Shown: positions 62,401 through 63,699, numbered from the stretch's first letter. The stretch is DNA of 64,000 nt from Macrocystis pyrifera (GCA_031763025.1 JASSKH010000023.1:2108001-2172000); one strand, 5' to 3'. Notes: a model not told the origin generated them from the letters alone. Numbers and translations: made by a program.

Positions 62401-62777
62401 GGGGGTGTACCTGATTTTCGGGTCCATCGTGGGTGTTGATTTCTATGTGTTACTATGTATTACTATCTATTACTATGGCCCCTCGTAGTAGACAGTTTAT
62501 AAGACCGCACCTGGCATTGTTTCGTTGGTTATACTACAAAATGGTTAATAGTTCATGCCTCTCCTACAAGATACACCCGTTGTTCAATTGTTCAGCTATA
62601 TTAATGAAACCCGACGATGTTTGCGCTGAACTACGTCGCCAGGTGAATGACTGGGGGTGGAAGATGACGGTGACTCCTGTCATGGCCAAGATGAATGCCT
62701 CGAGCCTTCCCCCTGCGATGCTCGACAGCAAGATGGCGTCTCTGCTACGGATTTGCCGGGATTGTCCGAAGGAGCAG
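1651..62777 (+). CDS. Giant 47-exon multidomain protein (partial; ILEI, CUB-like, MIB/HERC2, LamG)
   Basis: A single split gene is inferred from 47 short coding blocks on one strand with GT-AG (twice GC-AG) borders and matching codon phase at 45 of 46 junctions. Exons: 1651-1825, 2943-3107, 4171-4236, 5513-5788, 8324-8721, 9491-10009, 10687-10795, 11151-11231, 11732-11866, 12076-12294, 12798-12913, 13413-13553, 14134-14212, 23988-24127, 24897-25202, 25735-25893, 26272-26376, 28413-28550, 28982-29150, 35998-36123, 36749-36903, 37385-37453, 37989-38159, 38935-39075, 39409-39860, 40369-40723, 40957-41124, 42263-42379, 43515-43654, 44178-44282, 45586-45711, 46408-46507, 47213-47334, 48732-48840, 49682-49813, 50280-50453, 50694-50804, 51524-51847, 53241-53423, 55532-55839, 56692-56809, 57399-57524, 59129-59341, 60069-60174, 60916-61054, 61452-61635, 62643-62777. 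The 25202/25735 join is out of phase, so an exon is missed or a border is wrong there. No start or stop codon was assigned. The domain set suggests a ubiquitin-ligase-like or scaffold protein; no catalytic domain is in view. It could be two or three adjacent genes split at the longest introns. Confidence 0.72.
3260..3535 (+). repeat. Dispersed 230 bp AGATC-rich repeat
   Basis: Forward copy in the intron between exons 2 and 3. It starts in a GATC/TATC-rich run, carries AGTTCCTCACCCGC, CTCCAACCCAGGGAACA, TGCTACTGTAGACCGTGCAG, and ends CTGCCCGAGGTGTGAA. Other copies lie at 838, 52060 and 52650 (same strand) and at 48365, 49138 and 60535 (opposite strand). No coding capacity or clear terminal repeats. 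Confidence 0.65.
4729..4946. mobile_element. MITE, 109 bp family, two copies head to tail
   Basis: Two near-identical units (about 4729-4837 and 4838-4946), each opening with T-A-C-G-G-G-G-G-T-C and closing with G-A-C-C-C-C-C-G-T-A-A-T-A or close to it. The interior motif ACATAAAAACCTATATATTT is shared by both and by the copy at 33922. The head-to-tail arrangement suggests insertion of one copy into the end of another or unequal exchange. They lie in the intron between exons 3 and 4. Confidence 0.8.
4960..5200. repeat. Degenerate AGATC-rich repeat with embedded short tandem units
   Basis: The left part (GGGCGGAAGCTGTGTGACAC, CTCTTGCGCATA) matches the reverse copy at 49250-49330. The middle (about 5068-5160) contains three copies of a 19 bp unit, CCTACCAGGTAGATGATAT, each internally palindromic, followed by several 9 bp units TGCTGTAGA. 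It ends near GTCCGATGTGGG as other family members do. Confidence 0.55.
5513..5788 (+). CDS. Exon 4: helical, ARM/HEAT-like segment
   Basis: A 92-codon exon in phase 0 at both ends, with acceptor ...TTAAAG and donor GTGAGG. The product is leucine-rich and predicted helical: LDSLIALVLKHRSVLLQEPE near the start and VVVLSALNMLTNQMFQLL near the end. The L-x-x-L and A-L-x-x-L spacing resembles ARM/HEAT repeats, which in giant ubiquitin-ligase-like proteins act as a scaffold. No catalytic motif is visible. It follows the ILEI exons directly and precedes a low-complexity exon. The start codon-like ATG at 5519 is internal to the exon and is not proposed as the translation start. Confidence 0.65.
6384..6746 (+). 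pseudogene. Open frame with a 2A-like motif, possible LINE ORF1 remnant
   Basis: A 120-codon open frame that is Pro/Gln-rich and contains VVTGSDAEPNPGPEEGGG. The core D-A-E-P-N-P-G-P closely resembles the 2A-like ribosome-skipping consensus D-(V/I)-E-x-N-P-G-P, which is known at the N-terminus of ORF1 in several non-LTR retrotransposons. No reverse transcriptase follows, only poly-C and SINE-like repeats, so this would be a 5' fragment. V is replaced by A in the consensus and a run of eight or nine Gs follows. It may be coincidence. Confidence 0.35.
7141..7545 (-). mobile_element. SINE-like retroposon, copy 1 (near full length)
   Basis: Read on the minus strand, the element runs from about 7545 to a terminal A tract (T run on + at 7141), the layout of a poly(A)-tailed retroposon. 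It shares over 400 bp with 35215-35665: GGCGGTC, GTTAGATCAT, CCTTTACTC-CGCACAAGGG, TGCTGTCTCTGGAAGTGGCC, and CTTCATGCGACTCGCC followed by GTCTGCCTGGTCGGTGAAAA. No open frame is shared, so a non-autonomous element is likely. No clear pol III A and B boxes were seen. Confidence 0.6.
7562..7945 (-). mobile_element. SINE-like retroposon, copies 2 and 3 (partial)
   Basis: Two truncated copies follow copy 1 in the same orientation. One spans 7562-7790 and starts at GAGCTGTCATCCATATGCAA. The other spans about 7836-7945 and keeps only GTCGGTGAAAACCCGACATG and CTACGGCCGTGCATCATGA. Each is followed on the + strand by a C run. The serial arrangement looks like nested insertions or unequal exchange. Confidence 0.6.
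8324..8721 (+). CDS. Exon 5: Ala/Gly/Ser-rich linker ending in a helix
   Basis: This block is open in the frame that joins exon 6 correctly: it ends with two bases of a threonine codon before GTGCGT. It encodes an acidic, Pro/Ser/Ala-rich stretch including VNPFIIPSPESAQD and a seven-alanine run, then IELQSLLLAVATAEGVSKIQ, a Gly/Arg-rich patch, and a closing helix AAMEMLERLTNQLIST. The left edge is uncertain. Immediately upstream, in a different frame (about 8232-8330), another coding-like helical stretch reads ETVLALLLGRMSDPNQLVEL. That suggests a short unseen exon, a sequence indel, or a second splice form. The acceptor TACTGCAAG at 8323 gives the right phase but is not certain. Confidence 0.5.
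9491..10009 (+). CDS. Exon 6: acidic helix plus three 28-residue tandem repeats
   Basis: Long exon (519 bp) after the pyrimidine-rich acceptor CTTGCTTCTCAG. One base completes the codon left by exon 5, and the exon ends with AG before GTGAAA. The first part reads EAAEEEIDAFLKSAGIEPVP, an acidic amphipathic helix. It is followed by three imperfect repeats of about 28 residues, beginning near 9616, 9700 and 9780, each opening with (N/T)-N-A-I-(R/C) and ending near (D/G)-V-x-A-(E/G)-D. The 84 bp period is still visible in the DNA, so this is a recent in-frame coding minisatellite. The exon closes with a hydrophobic stretch STLVVLTTAMC. I recognise no family for the repeat. A competing donor exists at GGAG|GTATCG (about 9961). 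Confidence 0.6.
10148..10315. repeat. Dispersed repeat shared with 44498-44690
   Basis: Shares TTGCAAGTAATACGGGAT, TATACCAC, GTACCGTT, TTAGCCTGTTTTTGTGA and GCTAGATTTCAGG...GAGAACATCA with the second copy in the intron after exon 30. Non-coding; no terminal structure recognised. Confidence 0.5.
10687..12294 (+). CDS. Exons 7-10: helical segment before the first CUB-like domain
   Basis: Four exons: 10687-10795, 11151-11231, 11732-11866 and 12076-12294. The first completes an arginine codon and reads AMLAAEAVETADATGEGLGD then TVDHLLE. The second reads LGALLPMLASSIALLVDKHG. The third reads GLLSRMAQEVAGVMAWVSEV then LERVPRARLAVAKGTKGPSK. All are amphipathic helices of the ARM-like style, joined in phase 0. 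Exon 10 follows an almost pure T tract ending TTTAG and begins ETMSEKPSTANAVANRTEL. Its right edge is uncertain; GTGAAA at 12295 keeps phase 0 with exon 11. Just after exon 7, at 10842-10880, there is a decayed duplicate of its last 40 bases. Confidence 0.55.
12798..14212 (+). CDS. Exons 11-13: first CUB-like domain
   Basis: Exons 12798-12913, 13413-13553 and 14134-14212 join in phases 2 and 2 to give a complete CUB-like beta-sandwich of about 110 residues. Landmarks in order are ESKHNYESLTNELLFLSINGA, the core RMVITFDERSSTEDGYDFLV, then NFPGFGGRPPLVIE, and the C-terminal signature WIEWKTDATNEDWGWKFTA. The same order (E-S-x-H-x-Y, G-A-x-x-x-x-I-x-F-D, T-E-x-G-x-D-x-L, P-P-L-x-I, S/T-D-x-S/T-x-x-x-W-G-W/F-K) recurs three more times downstream. 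A related module is known from ZZEF1-type proteins. The usual N-N after H-P-Y is changed to E-S-L here. The donor may be GTCGGT (14213) or the in-phase GTCAAA nine bases earlier. Confidence 0.8.
14848..15074. repeat. 225 bp direct repeat, left copy
   Basis: Starts TTGTATATCCTTCGAATTGT and ends GGTAGTAAACCATTGACATA followed by CCCC. A nearly identical copy lies at 15459-15681. Both contain a G run of 8-10 and a C run of 9-15 facing each other, able to pair as a long hairpin (GGGGGGGG...CCCCCCCC), and ACGAGAGCCGCGACACCGGC between. Located in the 9.8 kb intron. Confidence 0.75.
15209..15451. repeat. 240 bp direct repeat, left copy
   Basis: Begins GAGAAACCACAACAGTAGGC and ends AACAGGCATCTCGCGT plus about 15 bases. 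Repeated in the same orientation at 23419-23665. The two copies bracket about 8 kb of foreign-looking sequence. They do not start TG and end CA, so they are not typical LTRs. Confidence 0.7.
15459..15681. repeat. 225 bp direct repeat, right copy
   Basis: Direct copy of 14848-15074 with more than 90 percent identity by eye. The main differences are in homopolymer length. The two copies flank one unit of the 240 bp repeat (15209-15451). Confidence 0.75.
15735..17600. other. GC-rich ORF-dense block, coding strand unresolved
   Basis: GC content rises sharply over this 1.9 kb and open frames pile up in all six frames. On the minus strand one frame links four long segments (17543-17334, 17330-17001, 16790-16332, 16292-15771) with a few stops. 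Two of these segments, MTGSDGDEEAFASLADF and MANKDAQIQAALQRSMNDIM, look like true protein and are separated by one TAG. On the + strand the segment 16280-16626 reads NAQVLCQWTVDACPAARC and ARVVVILMACRPKAVNG. High GC alone lengthens open frames, so which strand, if any, encodes protein cannot be settled here. No family recognised. It may be the remains of a transposon or viral gene. Confidence 0.35.
17620..19740. repeat. Satellite array with three-monomer higher-order repeat
   Basis: Diverged monomers of about 155-205 bp, each with AGTGAGGGRC, GGCGCCGGCC, a CCCTCACCATCGACCGCCTT core and TGCACCGGCACAGCG. The core occurs near 18090, 18255, 18413, 18620, 18776, 18935, 19126, 19289, 19459 and 19617. 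Monomers fall into three types (A: GGGCAGGGCCAAG with CCCCAAGCCGTGC; B: GGGCCAAGGGCCGACGCG; C: GGGCCTCAGGCC, with 35-45 extra bases) that recur in the order A-B-C three times, with a period near 520 bp. Flanking monomers at each end are more diverged. Open frames here are incidental. Confidence 0.85.
19845..19960. repeat. Short tandem repeat of about 50 bp
   Basis: Two and a half copies of TTCTTTGAAACAGCCGAACA followed by GCCAAACAACCTTTCTTCC. It lies between the satellite array and the zinc-finger remnant. Confidence 0.6.
20640..21990. repeat. CTG-rich tandem array of 270-400 bp units
   Basis: Units share GTACATACTTTTTTTCTTCC, ATTTTCATATCGTTGCTATG, runs of CTG, and GCGTTGTTGCCGTACATCAT (near 20847, 20909, 21307, 21594, 21812, 21917). 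TTTTGCTCCTGCATTTTGCG appears at about 21213 and 21529. CTG runs are short (4-6) and broken. The array fills the apparent intron between blocks 2 and 3 of the zinc-finger remnant. Open frames here are leucine/cysteine or alanine-serine homopolymer-like and not genes. Confidence 0.7.
22109..22138. repeat. Poly-C tract, 30 bases
   Basis: Uninterrupted run of 30 C on the + strand followed by TTTCCCCTCCCCCGCC. It lies just before block 3 of the zinc-finger/OTU remnant. Confidence 0.9.
23419..23665. repeat. 240 bp direct repeat, right copy
   Basis: Matches 15209-15451 over its whole length, including GGCCTATCAATCGGCAGCGA, CACCTATCACGAGAAGCTAG and AAACAAATTAAGCC-like blocks, with scattered substitutions. 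It lies about 320 bp upstream of exon 14. Confidence 0.7.
23988..25202 (+). CDS. Exons 14-15: resumption of the gene after the 9.8 kb intron
   Basis: Exon 14 (23988-24127) follows GTCACAG and keeps the phase of exon 13. It encodes GYWLLGLDRQLAGVGAALAG then CLVISKPWGGQAEDDNAPW, a hydrophobic helix followed by an acidic loop. It ends TG before GTGGGT. Exon 15 (24897-25202) supplies the missing G and then M-E-D-D-I-L-A-G. Its middle is a Pro/Ala/Ser-rich low-complexity stretch, and it ends with the helix CPPDLALLREVVDRLAGTGG before an ideal GTGAGT donor. The ATG at 24898 could alternatively be the start of a separate gene; phase continuity across the long intron argues mildly for one gene. Confidence 0.6.
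25735..26376 (+). CDS. Exons 16-17: helical segment with conserved Trp-rich motif
   Basis: Exon 16 (25735-25893, after CATGTAG) encodes AVQGYENESGGRPRD then HLAVNRAVYATCAALIWHQG and VEALALAEG. Exon 17 (26272-26376, after CTTGGACAG) encodes ALSKAWRFGQQMRQYFDYGD and ends in a Gln-rich helix. Both have phase-0 borders and donors GTGACG and GTACAG. They look like helical scaffold with the style of long HERC-type proteins, but I recognise no named domain. Exon 15 ends in phase 2 while exon 16 begins in phase 0, so either an exon between 25203 and 25734 is missed or exon 15 ends at the weaker in-phase donor GAG|GTGGTG near 25167. Confidence 0.55.
26377..28412. other. Intron 17, 2.0 kb, no recognised gene
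   Basis: Contains an 11 bp perfect hairpin (26791-26822), a CAGCAGTACT-rich AT-poor stretch (27320-27500) and two overlapping open frames on opposite strands at 27543-27936 without domain features. A basic, Gln/Arg-rich + frame there (KRSQQRNRDIEEKRCRS) could be an extra exon, but it lacks a convincing acceptor. Confidence 0.4.
26791..26822. repeat. Perfect 11 bp hairpin
   Basis: GCATGGGTGCC and its exact complement GGCACCCATGC are separated by the 10-base loop GGCATTCGCT, preceded by a T run and ACAAGGGCTCC. Strong stem, no associated gene; function unknown. Confidence 0.6.
28413..29150 (+). CDS. Exons 18-19: linker and helical segment
   Basis: Exon 18 (28413-28550) begins after CACGTGACAG in phase 0 and encodes a Ser/Thr-rich region with WKSSNSLSLDDAISTIST followed by GAEEKVIAE. 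Exon 19 (28982-29150) encodes VSERIVSRALFLLSLPSQAG and a basic patch SKRRWSILAKLGG, ending TISQSYYLAE plus one base before GTAGGT. That phase fits exon 20, which begins with two bases 6.8 kb downstream. The frame also stays open past the donor for another 36 codons, so intron retention cannot be ruled out. Confidence 0.6.
29585..29810 (-). mobile_element. SINE-like retroposon, copy 4 (partial)
   Basis: Carries GCTGTCATCCATAAGCAAGA, the ACGGTTCTTAGTAGGA block, CGGCGCTTCGCGCTTGGTAC and ATACGACTACGGGCAAGCAT, then C runs. It lies in the 6.8 kb intron after exon 19, in the same orientation as the other copies. The part next to the A tail is missing. Confidence 0.6.
30651..31403. mobile_element. 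753 bp non-autonomous TIR DNA transposon
   Basis: Present in unit A but missing at the same point of unit B (about 33570), which gives an empty site. The left end reads CCATTCCTGACGAAC plus about AAAAAAAATCACGATTCGTGA. The right end is its inverse, TCACGAATCGTGATTTTTTT then GTTCGTTAGGAGTG. Sub-terminal ATCACGATTCGTGA palindromes are repeated at both ends. A 3 bp CTT may be the target duplication. The GC-rich core (30830-31230) has a 184-codon minus-strand frame without domain features. No transposase seen. Confidence 0.75.
32237..32442. repeat. 103 bp tandem duplication inside unit A
   Basis: Two identical copies starting CCCCAAGTATTTATGTCGTG and ending CTCATCACTCTCAGTA. Unit B has a single diverged copy, so this duplication is younger than the A/B duplication. 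Confidence 0.85.
33034..35152 (+). repeat. Local tandem duplication, unit B
   Basis: Second copy of the 2 kb unit, immediately downstream of unit A in the intron between exons 19 and 20. It contains the 109 bp MITE at 33922-34030, which unit A lacks, and has only one copy of the 103 bp segment duplicated in A. The open frame at 34100-34624 is interrupted in A and is unlikely to be a gene. Confidence 0.85.
33922..34030. mobile_element. MITE, 109 bp family, copy with empty site
   Basis: Bounded by TATTACCGGGGTCCATAGT and ACTATGGACCCCCGTAATA. The paralogous sequence 2.1 kb upstream, near 31756-31766, lacks it and reads straight through (TGTAGATATTACTGCG). This gives a natural empty site and shows mobility after the local duplication. 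The flanks fit a TA target duplication, although one or two bases differ. Confidence 0.85.
35215..35665 (-). mobile_element. SINE-like retroposon, copy 5 (near full length, long A tail)
   Basis: Begins on the + strand with an uninterrupted T run of about 25, which is the poly(A) tail on the element's own strand. It then matches copy 1 across the whole length. The pure tail suggests the most recent insertion. It sits next to the end of the second unit of the local tandem duplication. Confidence 0.65.
35998..39075 (+). CDS. Exons 20-24: charged coiled-coil and ARM-like helices
   Basis: Five exons: 35998-36123, 36749-36903, 37385-37453, 37989-38159 and 38935-39075. Exon 20 encodes ELLQKWKHVVDEATAMRKLK then RRKAAEMRERAKANC, a highly charged helix. 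Exon 21 opens VSERIMQFVQCSADVRELER, echoing the VSERI start of exon 19. Exon 22 is Gly-rich (NFIGGAGAGNGS). Exon 23 ends LALARQFALLVKSSLEILK. Exon 24 reads RRVLAVSSLQALALDYDVGD then ILKESVLLE. Junction phases (1, 1, 0, 0, 0) all agree. The pattern of short A-L-x-x-L helices suits an alpha-solenoid scaffold. Exon 22 has a weak donor (GTACCC). Confidence 0.65.
36237..36555. repeat. Two-copy tandem repeat of about 173 bp in intron 20
   Basis: Copies at 36237-36409 and 36410-36555 share GGAACTTTTTTTGTTTTTGC, CCTTGGGGGAAGGG, TCACCCGTGATCATGGGCAG and AACAACAAAAATAAATG. Nearly identical, so recent. Non-coding. Confidence 0.85.
39409..40723 (+). CDS. Exons 25-26: acidic disordered linker before the MIB/HERC2 domain
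   Basis: Exon 25 (39409-39860) starts VLEPLLEGFNEPGV, then becomes strongly acidic (DQDDVEEDWVSAESG, ALEEELREEEGLLLDGDNGD) and ends in a helix AAWCLFEVLLPRCVG and a final arginine codon split by the intron. Exon 26 (40369-40723) completes that codon and encodes LLNVLVRQVARASAHVQRSN, a long Ser/Thr/Pro-rich stretch, and a basic end LLRYGMRLRRDEPGR up to MAMW. Codon use and charge suggest disordered linkers between folded parts. Donors are GTGCGT and GTGAGT. Confidence 0.68.
40957..42379 (+). CDS. Exons 27-28: MIB/HERC2 domain
   Basis: Exons 40957-41124 and 42263-42379 join in phase 0. They encode LWYSPAKVGDFVARGPRW, then MTDGGPGGLGTITEL and, after the intron, ATVEWEVTGLKGTFKMGAMA. This is the order of the MIB_HERC2 family: G-x-x-V-x-R-G-P-D-W, D-G-G-x-G-x-x-G-T-V, and V-x-W-D-x-T-G-x-x-x-x-Y-R-x-G. 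The family is found in Mind bomb and HERC2 E3 ubiquitin ligases, where it is a small beta-barrel that binds substrate or partner proteins. It is the best clue that the product belongs to ubiquitin-ligase-like giants. The second exon closes with an acidic stretch and donor GTAAGT. Confidence 0.82.
41680..41850 (-). mobile_element. SINE-like retroposon, copy 6 (partial)
   Basis: Contains GTAGCTCACCCTTCATGTGA, CGGCGCTTCGCGCTTGG, AATGTCTGCCTGGTCGATGA and ATACGACTACGGCCATGCAT. It lies between exons 27 and 28, preceded by a C run, and is again in the same orientation. The A-tail side is lost. Confidence 0.6.
43515..45711 (+). CDS. Exons 29-31: N-terminal part of a LamG/ConA-like lectin domain
   Basis: Exons 43515-43654, 44178-44282 and 45586-45711 are linked by phase-2 introns. 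Exon 29 begins VWEVVKVDPAVGGSVILKGG. Exon 30 carries HVVSGGDQLFTLHSRTTL and then the diagnostic LamG strand SVWTHVAVVQAESR. Exon 31 gives CRIYVDGEEDGEA, the usual next strand (L-Y-V-D-G). Family knowledge: Laminin-G-like jellyroll domains read W-x-H-x-A-x-V, then x-x-x-Y-V-D-G, and finish with a loop (L-G) and a helix-like 'Y-x-x-A-L-x-x-x-E' end. That end appears only at 49682-49813, after a CUB-like insert. The last residues of exon 31 (IESQHPYANNTD) already begin that insert. Confidence 0.72.
44498..44690. repeat. Dispersed repeat shared with 10148-10315
   Basis: Same order of blocks as the first copy: TTGCAAGTGATACGGGAT, TATACCACTCGTTGGTACC, TCAGCCTGTTTTGTGATCA and CTAGATTTCAGG, ending GAGAACATCATCA. 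About 75-80 percent similar by eye. Confidence 0.5.
45672..48840 (+). CDS. Exons 31-34: second CUB-like domain, nested in the lectin domain
   Basis: The end of exon 31 (E-S-Q-H-P-Y-A-N-N-T-D) plus exons 46408-46507, 47213-47334 and 48732-48840 form a full CUB-like domain. They give GAVSYTITFDPMTKTEIDRD, then YGESRYSGGRNGSASNWPGM, GGRPPLVIHASR and CVYFHTDQSNNAWGFKM. Junction phases 2, 0 and 2 agree. All family landmarks are present: H-P-Y-x-N-N, I-T-F-D, T-E, Y-S-G-G, N-W-P-G, P-P-L-V-I, T-D-x-S and W-G-F-K. The intron after PPLVIHASR is at the same place and phase as the one after PPLVIESDR in the first domain. Exon 34 ends with an acidic tail before GTTAGC. Confidence 0.8.
45848..46125. repeat. 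Diverged two-copy tandem repeat in intron 31
   Basis: Both halves carry CATGGGGGTCCTG, ATGCGGCTTCTC, a CTGGGATGGGCGAC-like block and GATTGACTTTCTCTACTGG or GTTGACTTTCTCTGCTCC. Period about 160 bp. Confidence 0.6.
48365..48650 (-). repeat. Dispersed 230 bp AGATC-rich repeat, reverse copy
   Basis: Complement of the family at 3260 and 52650. It shows CCCACTGTAGGATCTTCTGT, CGATCTGTAGGATC, CATGTTGCCTGGTGGGAGTT and CAGATCTTGCACAACATCCC. Ends just before exon 34. Confidence 0.65.
49138..49395 (-). repeat. Dispersed AGATC-rich repeat, divergent reverse copy
   Basis: Starts ACACATCGGGCAAATC, contains GGCTCTTGCGCACGCACA and CATCTCATAGCGGAAATAGG, and ends ATATGTCATCTGCCC. Shares its middle with 4960-5060. 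Confidence 0.55.
49682..49813 (+). CDS. Exon 35: C-terminal end of the LamG/ConA-like domain
   Basis: A 44-codon exon after CCTCTTCGACAG, phase 0 on both sides. It encodes QFPVYLGQPPGYVSPQRSA then GYMWGATTYADALTVEQ. This is the characteristic last part of LamG-like domains: a strand with 'L-G-x-P-P', G-x-x-x-x, and a terminal Y-x-x-A-L-(T/S)-x-x-(E/Q) motif. With exons 29-31 it completes one jellyroll into which the second CUB-like module is inserted. Alternatively it could be an independent short element of an unknown fold. Confidence 0.65.
50280..53423 (+). CDS. Exons 36-39: HERC-like helical scaffold
   Basis: Exons 50280-50453, 50694-50804, 51524-51847 and 53241-53423 are all phase 0. Exon 36 reads IPPPEPSFMEEEACTDVLSL then a Gly/Ser-rich tail. 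Exon 37 is a clear ARM/HEAT unit, VLGPLLVILLQGSLKLRLAA then KLCEKLLPQASLEMIQ. Exon 38 reads APLVRALLLQIGETLSVWSR and AIALAGAHVGLLRALLAKEG. Exon 39 reads AGCAEEVARALCDSRLW then MAHALFALLGG. The L-L-x-Q-I-G-E and G-L-L-R-x-L-L motifs resemble the solenoid of very large HERC-type proteins, but this is style rather than a diagnostic match. Exon 36 has a weak donor (GTGGAG). Confidence 0.65.
51231..51480. repeat. (TTGGA)n pentanucleotide array
   Basis: About 25 near-perfect units up to 51350 with one G slip (GATTGGGATTGG), then a degenerate tail with TTGAA, CTGGA and TAGAT variants to about 51480. It lies in the intron just upstream of exon 38. Translation gives a W-I-G-L-D repeat in one + frame, but the array is outside any proposed exon. 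Confidence 0.9.
52060..52290 (+). repeat. Dispersed 230 bp AGATC-rich repeat
   Basis: Shows GTGCAGGATCTG, ACAACCCCGGAAAGC, TCCTAGATCGTGCAGATTGT and CCGGCAACATAAGCTA. Forward copy after exon 38. Confidence 0.6.
52650..52905 (+). repeat. Dispersed 230 bp AGATC-rich repeat
   Basis: Good copy: TCGGACAGACAGATCATGGT, TAGTTCCTCTCCTGCCGTTG, CAGGAAACATGTGCTACTGT, TCCGGCAGCATGAACCC and TGATCTGTCCGATGTAAGC at the end. It defines the family ends best, with complementary GGACAGA and TCTGTCC near the termini, possibly short inverted repeats. Confidence 0.7.
53424..55531. other. Intron 39, 2.1 kb, no recognised gene
   Basis: AT-rich with no repeats of the major families. A short direct repeat of about 55 bp (GGTGCACGGTTTTGGCGAT twice) lies at 54785-54855. 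An open frame at 54847-55027 begins with ATG and uses a GTATGC donor-like site but has no in-phase acceptor with its neighbours. Confidence 0.4.
55532..55839 (+). CDS. Exon 40: linker with proline-rich and helical parts
   Basis: Single exon after the strong pyrimidine tract CTTGTTCCTCTCCAG, starting in phase 0 and ending with AG before GTACGA. It encodes SLGDAVIVCLHSEPDSPRVL, a Pro-rich middle (PPMNPHTPLRRG), then helices ELSAAAEAAVARARKTG and GTLVEAFGVLAAADA. It leads in correct phase into the third CUB-like module. GC content and codon choice (many GCG, CTG, GCC) match the other exons and differ from the AT-richer intron before it. I recognise no domain. A shorter open frame at 54847-55027 just upstream has no in-phase acceptor and was not included. 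Confidence 0.6.
56692..57524 (+). CDS. Exons 41-42: partial third CUB-like domain, joined by a GC-AG intron
   Basis: Exon 41 (56692-56809) completes an arginine codon, then encodes PLVVHTPIKRVLESTHPHER and YYSLDFPGADSIQ. It ends ATTCAG|GCAAGG, a GC splice donor. Exon 42 (57399-57524, after CTTTGCAG) continues LFFDEDCRTEEGTAYIRIYQ then WGGRTRITGE. Together they show E-S-T-H-P-H, P-G-A-x-S-I-x-L-x-F-D, T-E-E-G and x-I-x-I-Y-x-D, the first two thirds of the CUB-like pattern. The expected C-terminal signature (S-D-x-S-x-x-W-G-x-K) was not found before 59129. The copy is either truncated or has an exon I missed. The donor at 57525 (GTGCGT) is chosen by phase. Confidence 0.6.
59129..60174 (+). CDS. 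Exons 43-44: helical segment between CUB-like modules
   Basis: Exon 43 (59129-59341) follows TTTTTTTTCTTCTCGACAG and encodes VGEFRSVHLAGVRSKGDVPL, LLQAVLQCVNLRLRYLLWLS and VFHDVLEASKWLSGATDNRF. Exon 44 (60069-60174) encodes AVASLVESWPSFVPHALPLI then KPLATRAWGGNAPER and one extra base before GTGCGT. That base pairs correctly with the two-base start of exon 45. A 45-base pure C run begins 20 bp after exon 43, in the intron. Exon 44 could begin earlier, because its frame is open back to about 59950. Helical, scaffold-like; no named family. Confidence 0.6.
59362..59406. repeat. Poly-C tract, 45 bases
   Basis: Uninterrupted run of 45 C starting 20 bp past the end of exon 43. A second C-rich tract (59054-59078) precedes the same exon. 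Length in the real genome may differ, since such runs are error-prone in sequencing. Confidence 0.9.
60535..60745 (-). repeat. Dispersed 230 bp AGATC-rich repeat, reverse copy
   Basis: Reads GGACAGATCACGTGCAGATC, ATTTCAAGGCAGATAGATTC, TAGTTCATGTTGCCGAGTGG and AATTAGGATCTGGATGG. Complement of the family at 52650. Confidence 0.65.
60916..62777 (+). CDS. Exons 45-47: fourth CUB-like domain
   Basis: Exons 60916-61054, 61452-61635 and 62643-62777. Landmarks: LSLETEHPYTNNADWKETVR, IEGAQKLIITFDDRSR, then after the intron CDFLTFYVDDSISEVYGEAK, YSGGADGHVSNWPGTGGRPP, FFFRWQTDAS and VNDWGWKMTVTP. This is the best preserved of the four copies, with every landmark present. The first intron uses GC (TCGAG|GCGAGC). 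A GT donor seven bases on would add residues between F-D-D-R-S-R and the next strand, so GC fits the family alignment better. Exon 47 continues past the domain with LPPAMLDSKMASLLRICRDC and ends at GTACCG in phase 0, so the gene goes on. Confidence 0.82.
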
Positions 62778-63149
62778 GTACCGAGAAAAGAGATGTCTGC
62801 TCGGCGGCTGCGAAAATATTTGCTCATGCGTTTTTGCCTGTAACACCCCCTTTCGGGCCTCACGAACAAAACCCACCAACTAAAGTCACGATTGCAGCAT
62901 CTGCTGCCCCATGAGGGGTAGCACAAAAAAAAAAAAACGTTCAACGAGAGGGGTAAGACCCGAATGTCCTGAGGGTCCTCACTTAAAGCACTTGAGGAGC
63001 TCCAACAACCGATTAAAGCTGCTGTAAAACCTGCTGTAAGCCCAGTACACAATAAGTCCCATGGATTACGAAGATATCTAACGGGATATAAAGTGTTGAA
63101 CAATACTTACAGTAGTATACATTGGAGTCAACGATATTGGTATGGATAA

Positions 63150-63296
63150 CTCCTCAATTGCAATGGTTGATGCAACGGTCGATACAATGGCTGAAGCAAT
63201 GGTCGATGCGATGGTTAGTGAAATTGTTGATGTAAGGGTCCATGCAATGGTTGATACAATGGCTGGTACAATGTTTGGTGCAATGGTTGATTGAAG
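63150..63296. repeat. 12 bp minisatellite
   Basis: About twelve units of the type CAATGGTTGATA with substitutions, read on the complement as a run of codons giving T-I-A-S-T-I-A-S. The resulting minus-strand open frame (63078-63356) is a by-product. Confidence 0.8.
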
Positions 63297-63699
63297 AGCT
63301 CCATCAGTGACAAATGTTTGGGCTGAAAACTGCAACCCCAATACCTGCCGTGGCATGTTTCGTTCCTTACAATGCCCATCGATTCCGAAGTATCATCGCA
63401 AGGGTTTTGTACGCCGTACCGGCGTTGTTGCGCGCTCACAGACAGGACCACACTTCTGATTTTTATGGTCGCTGAAAAAGGGTCTCGAAAGGATTATACC
63501 TTGGCCTCGCATCGACAGCGTTGATAGCGCTACTCGTAAAAAACTGCGAGGTACAGGGACCCAACGTTGGGATTTATCTTTTTGAATCGATAGCAAAGTT
63601 GACAGGTTTTTCCCGGGGTAATGGCTTGCCAGGTACCGGTTACTCCTTTATTGGCAACATCTCATGTCACGCACGCTTACGATCACGGCCAGGTTGAAT

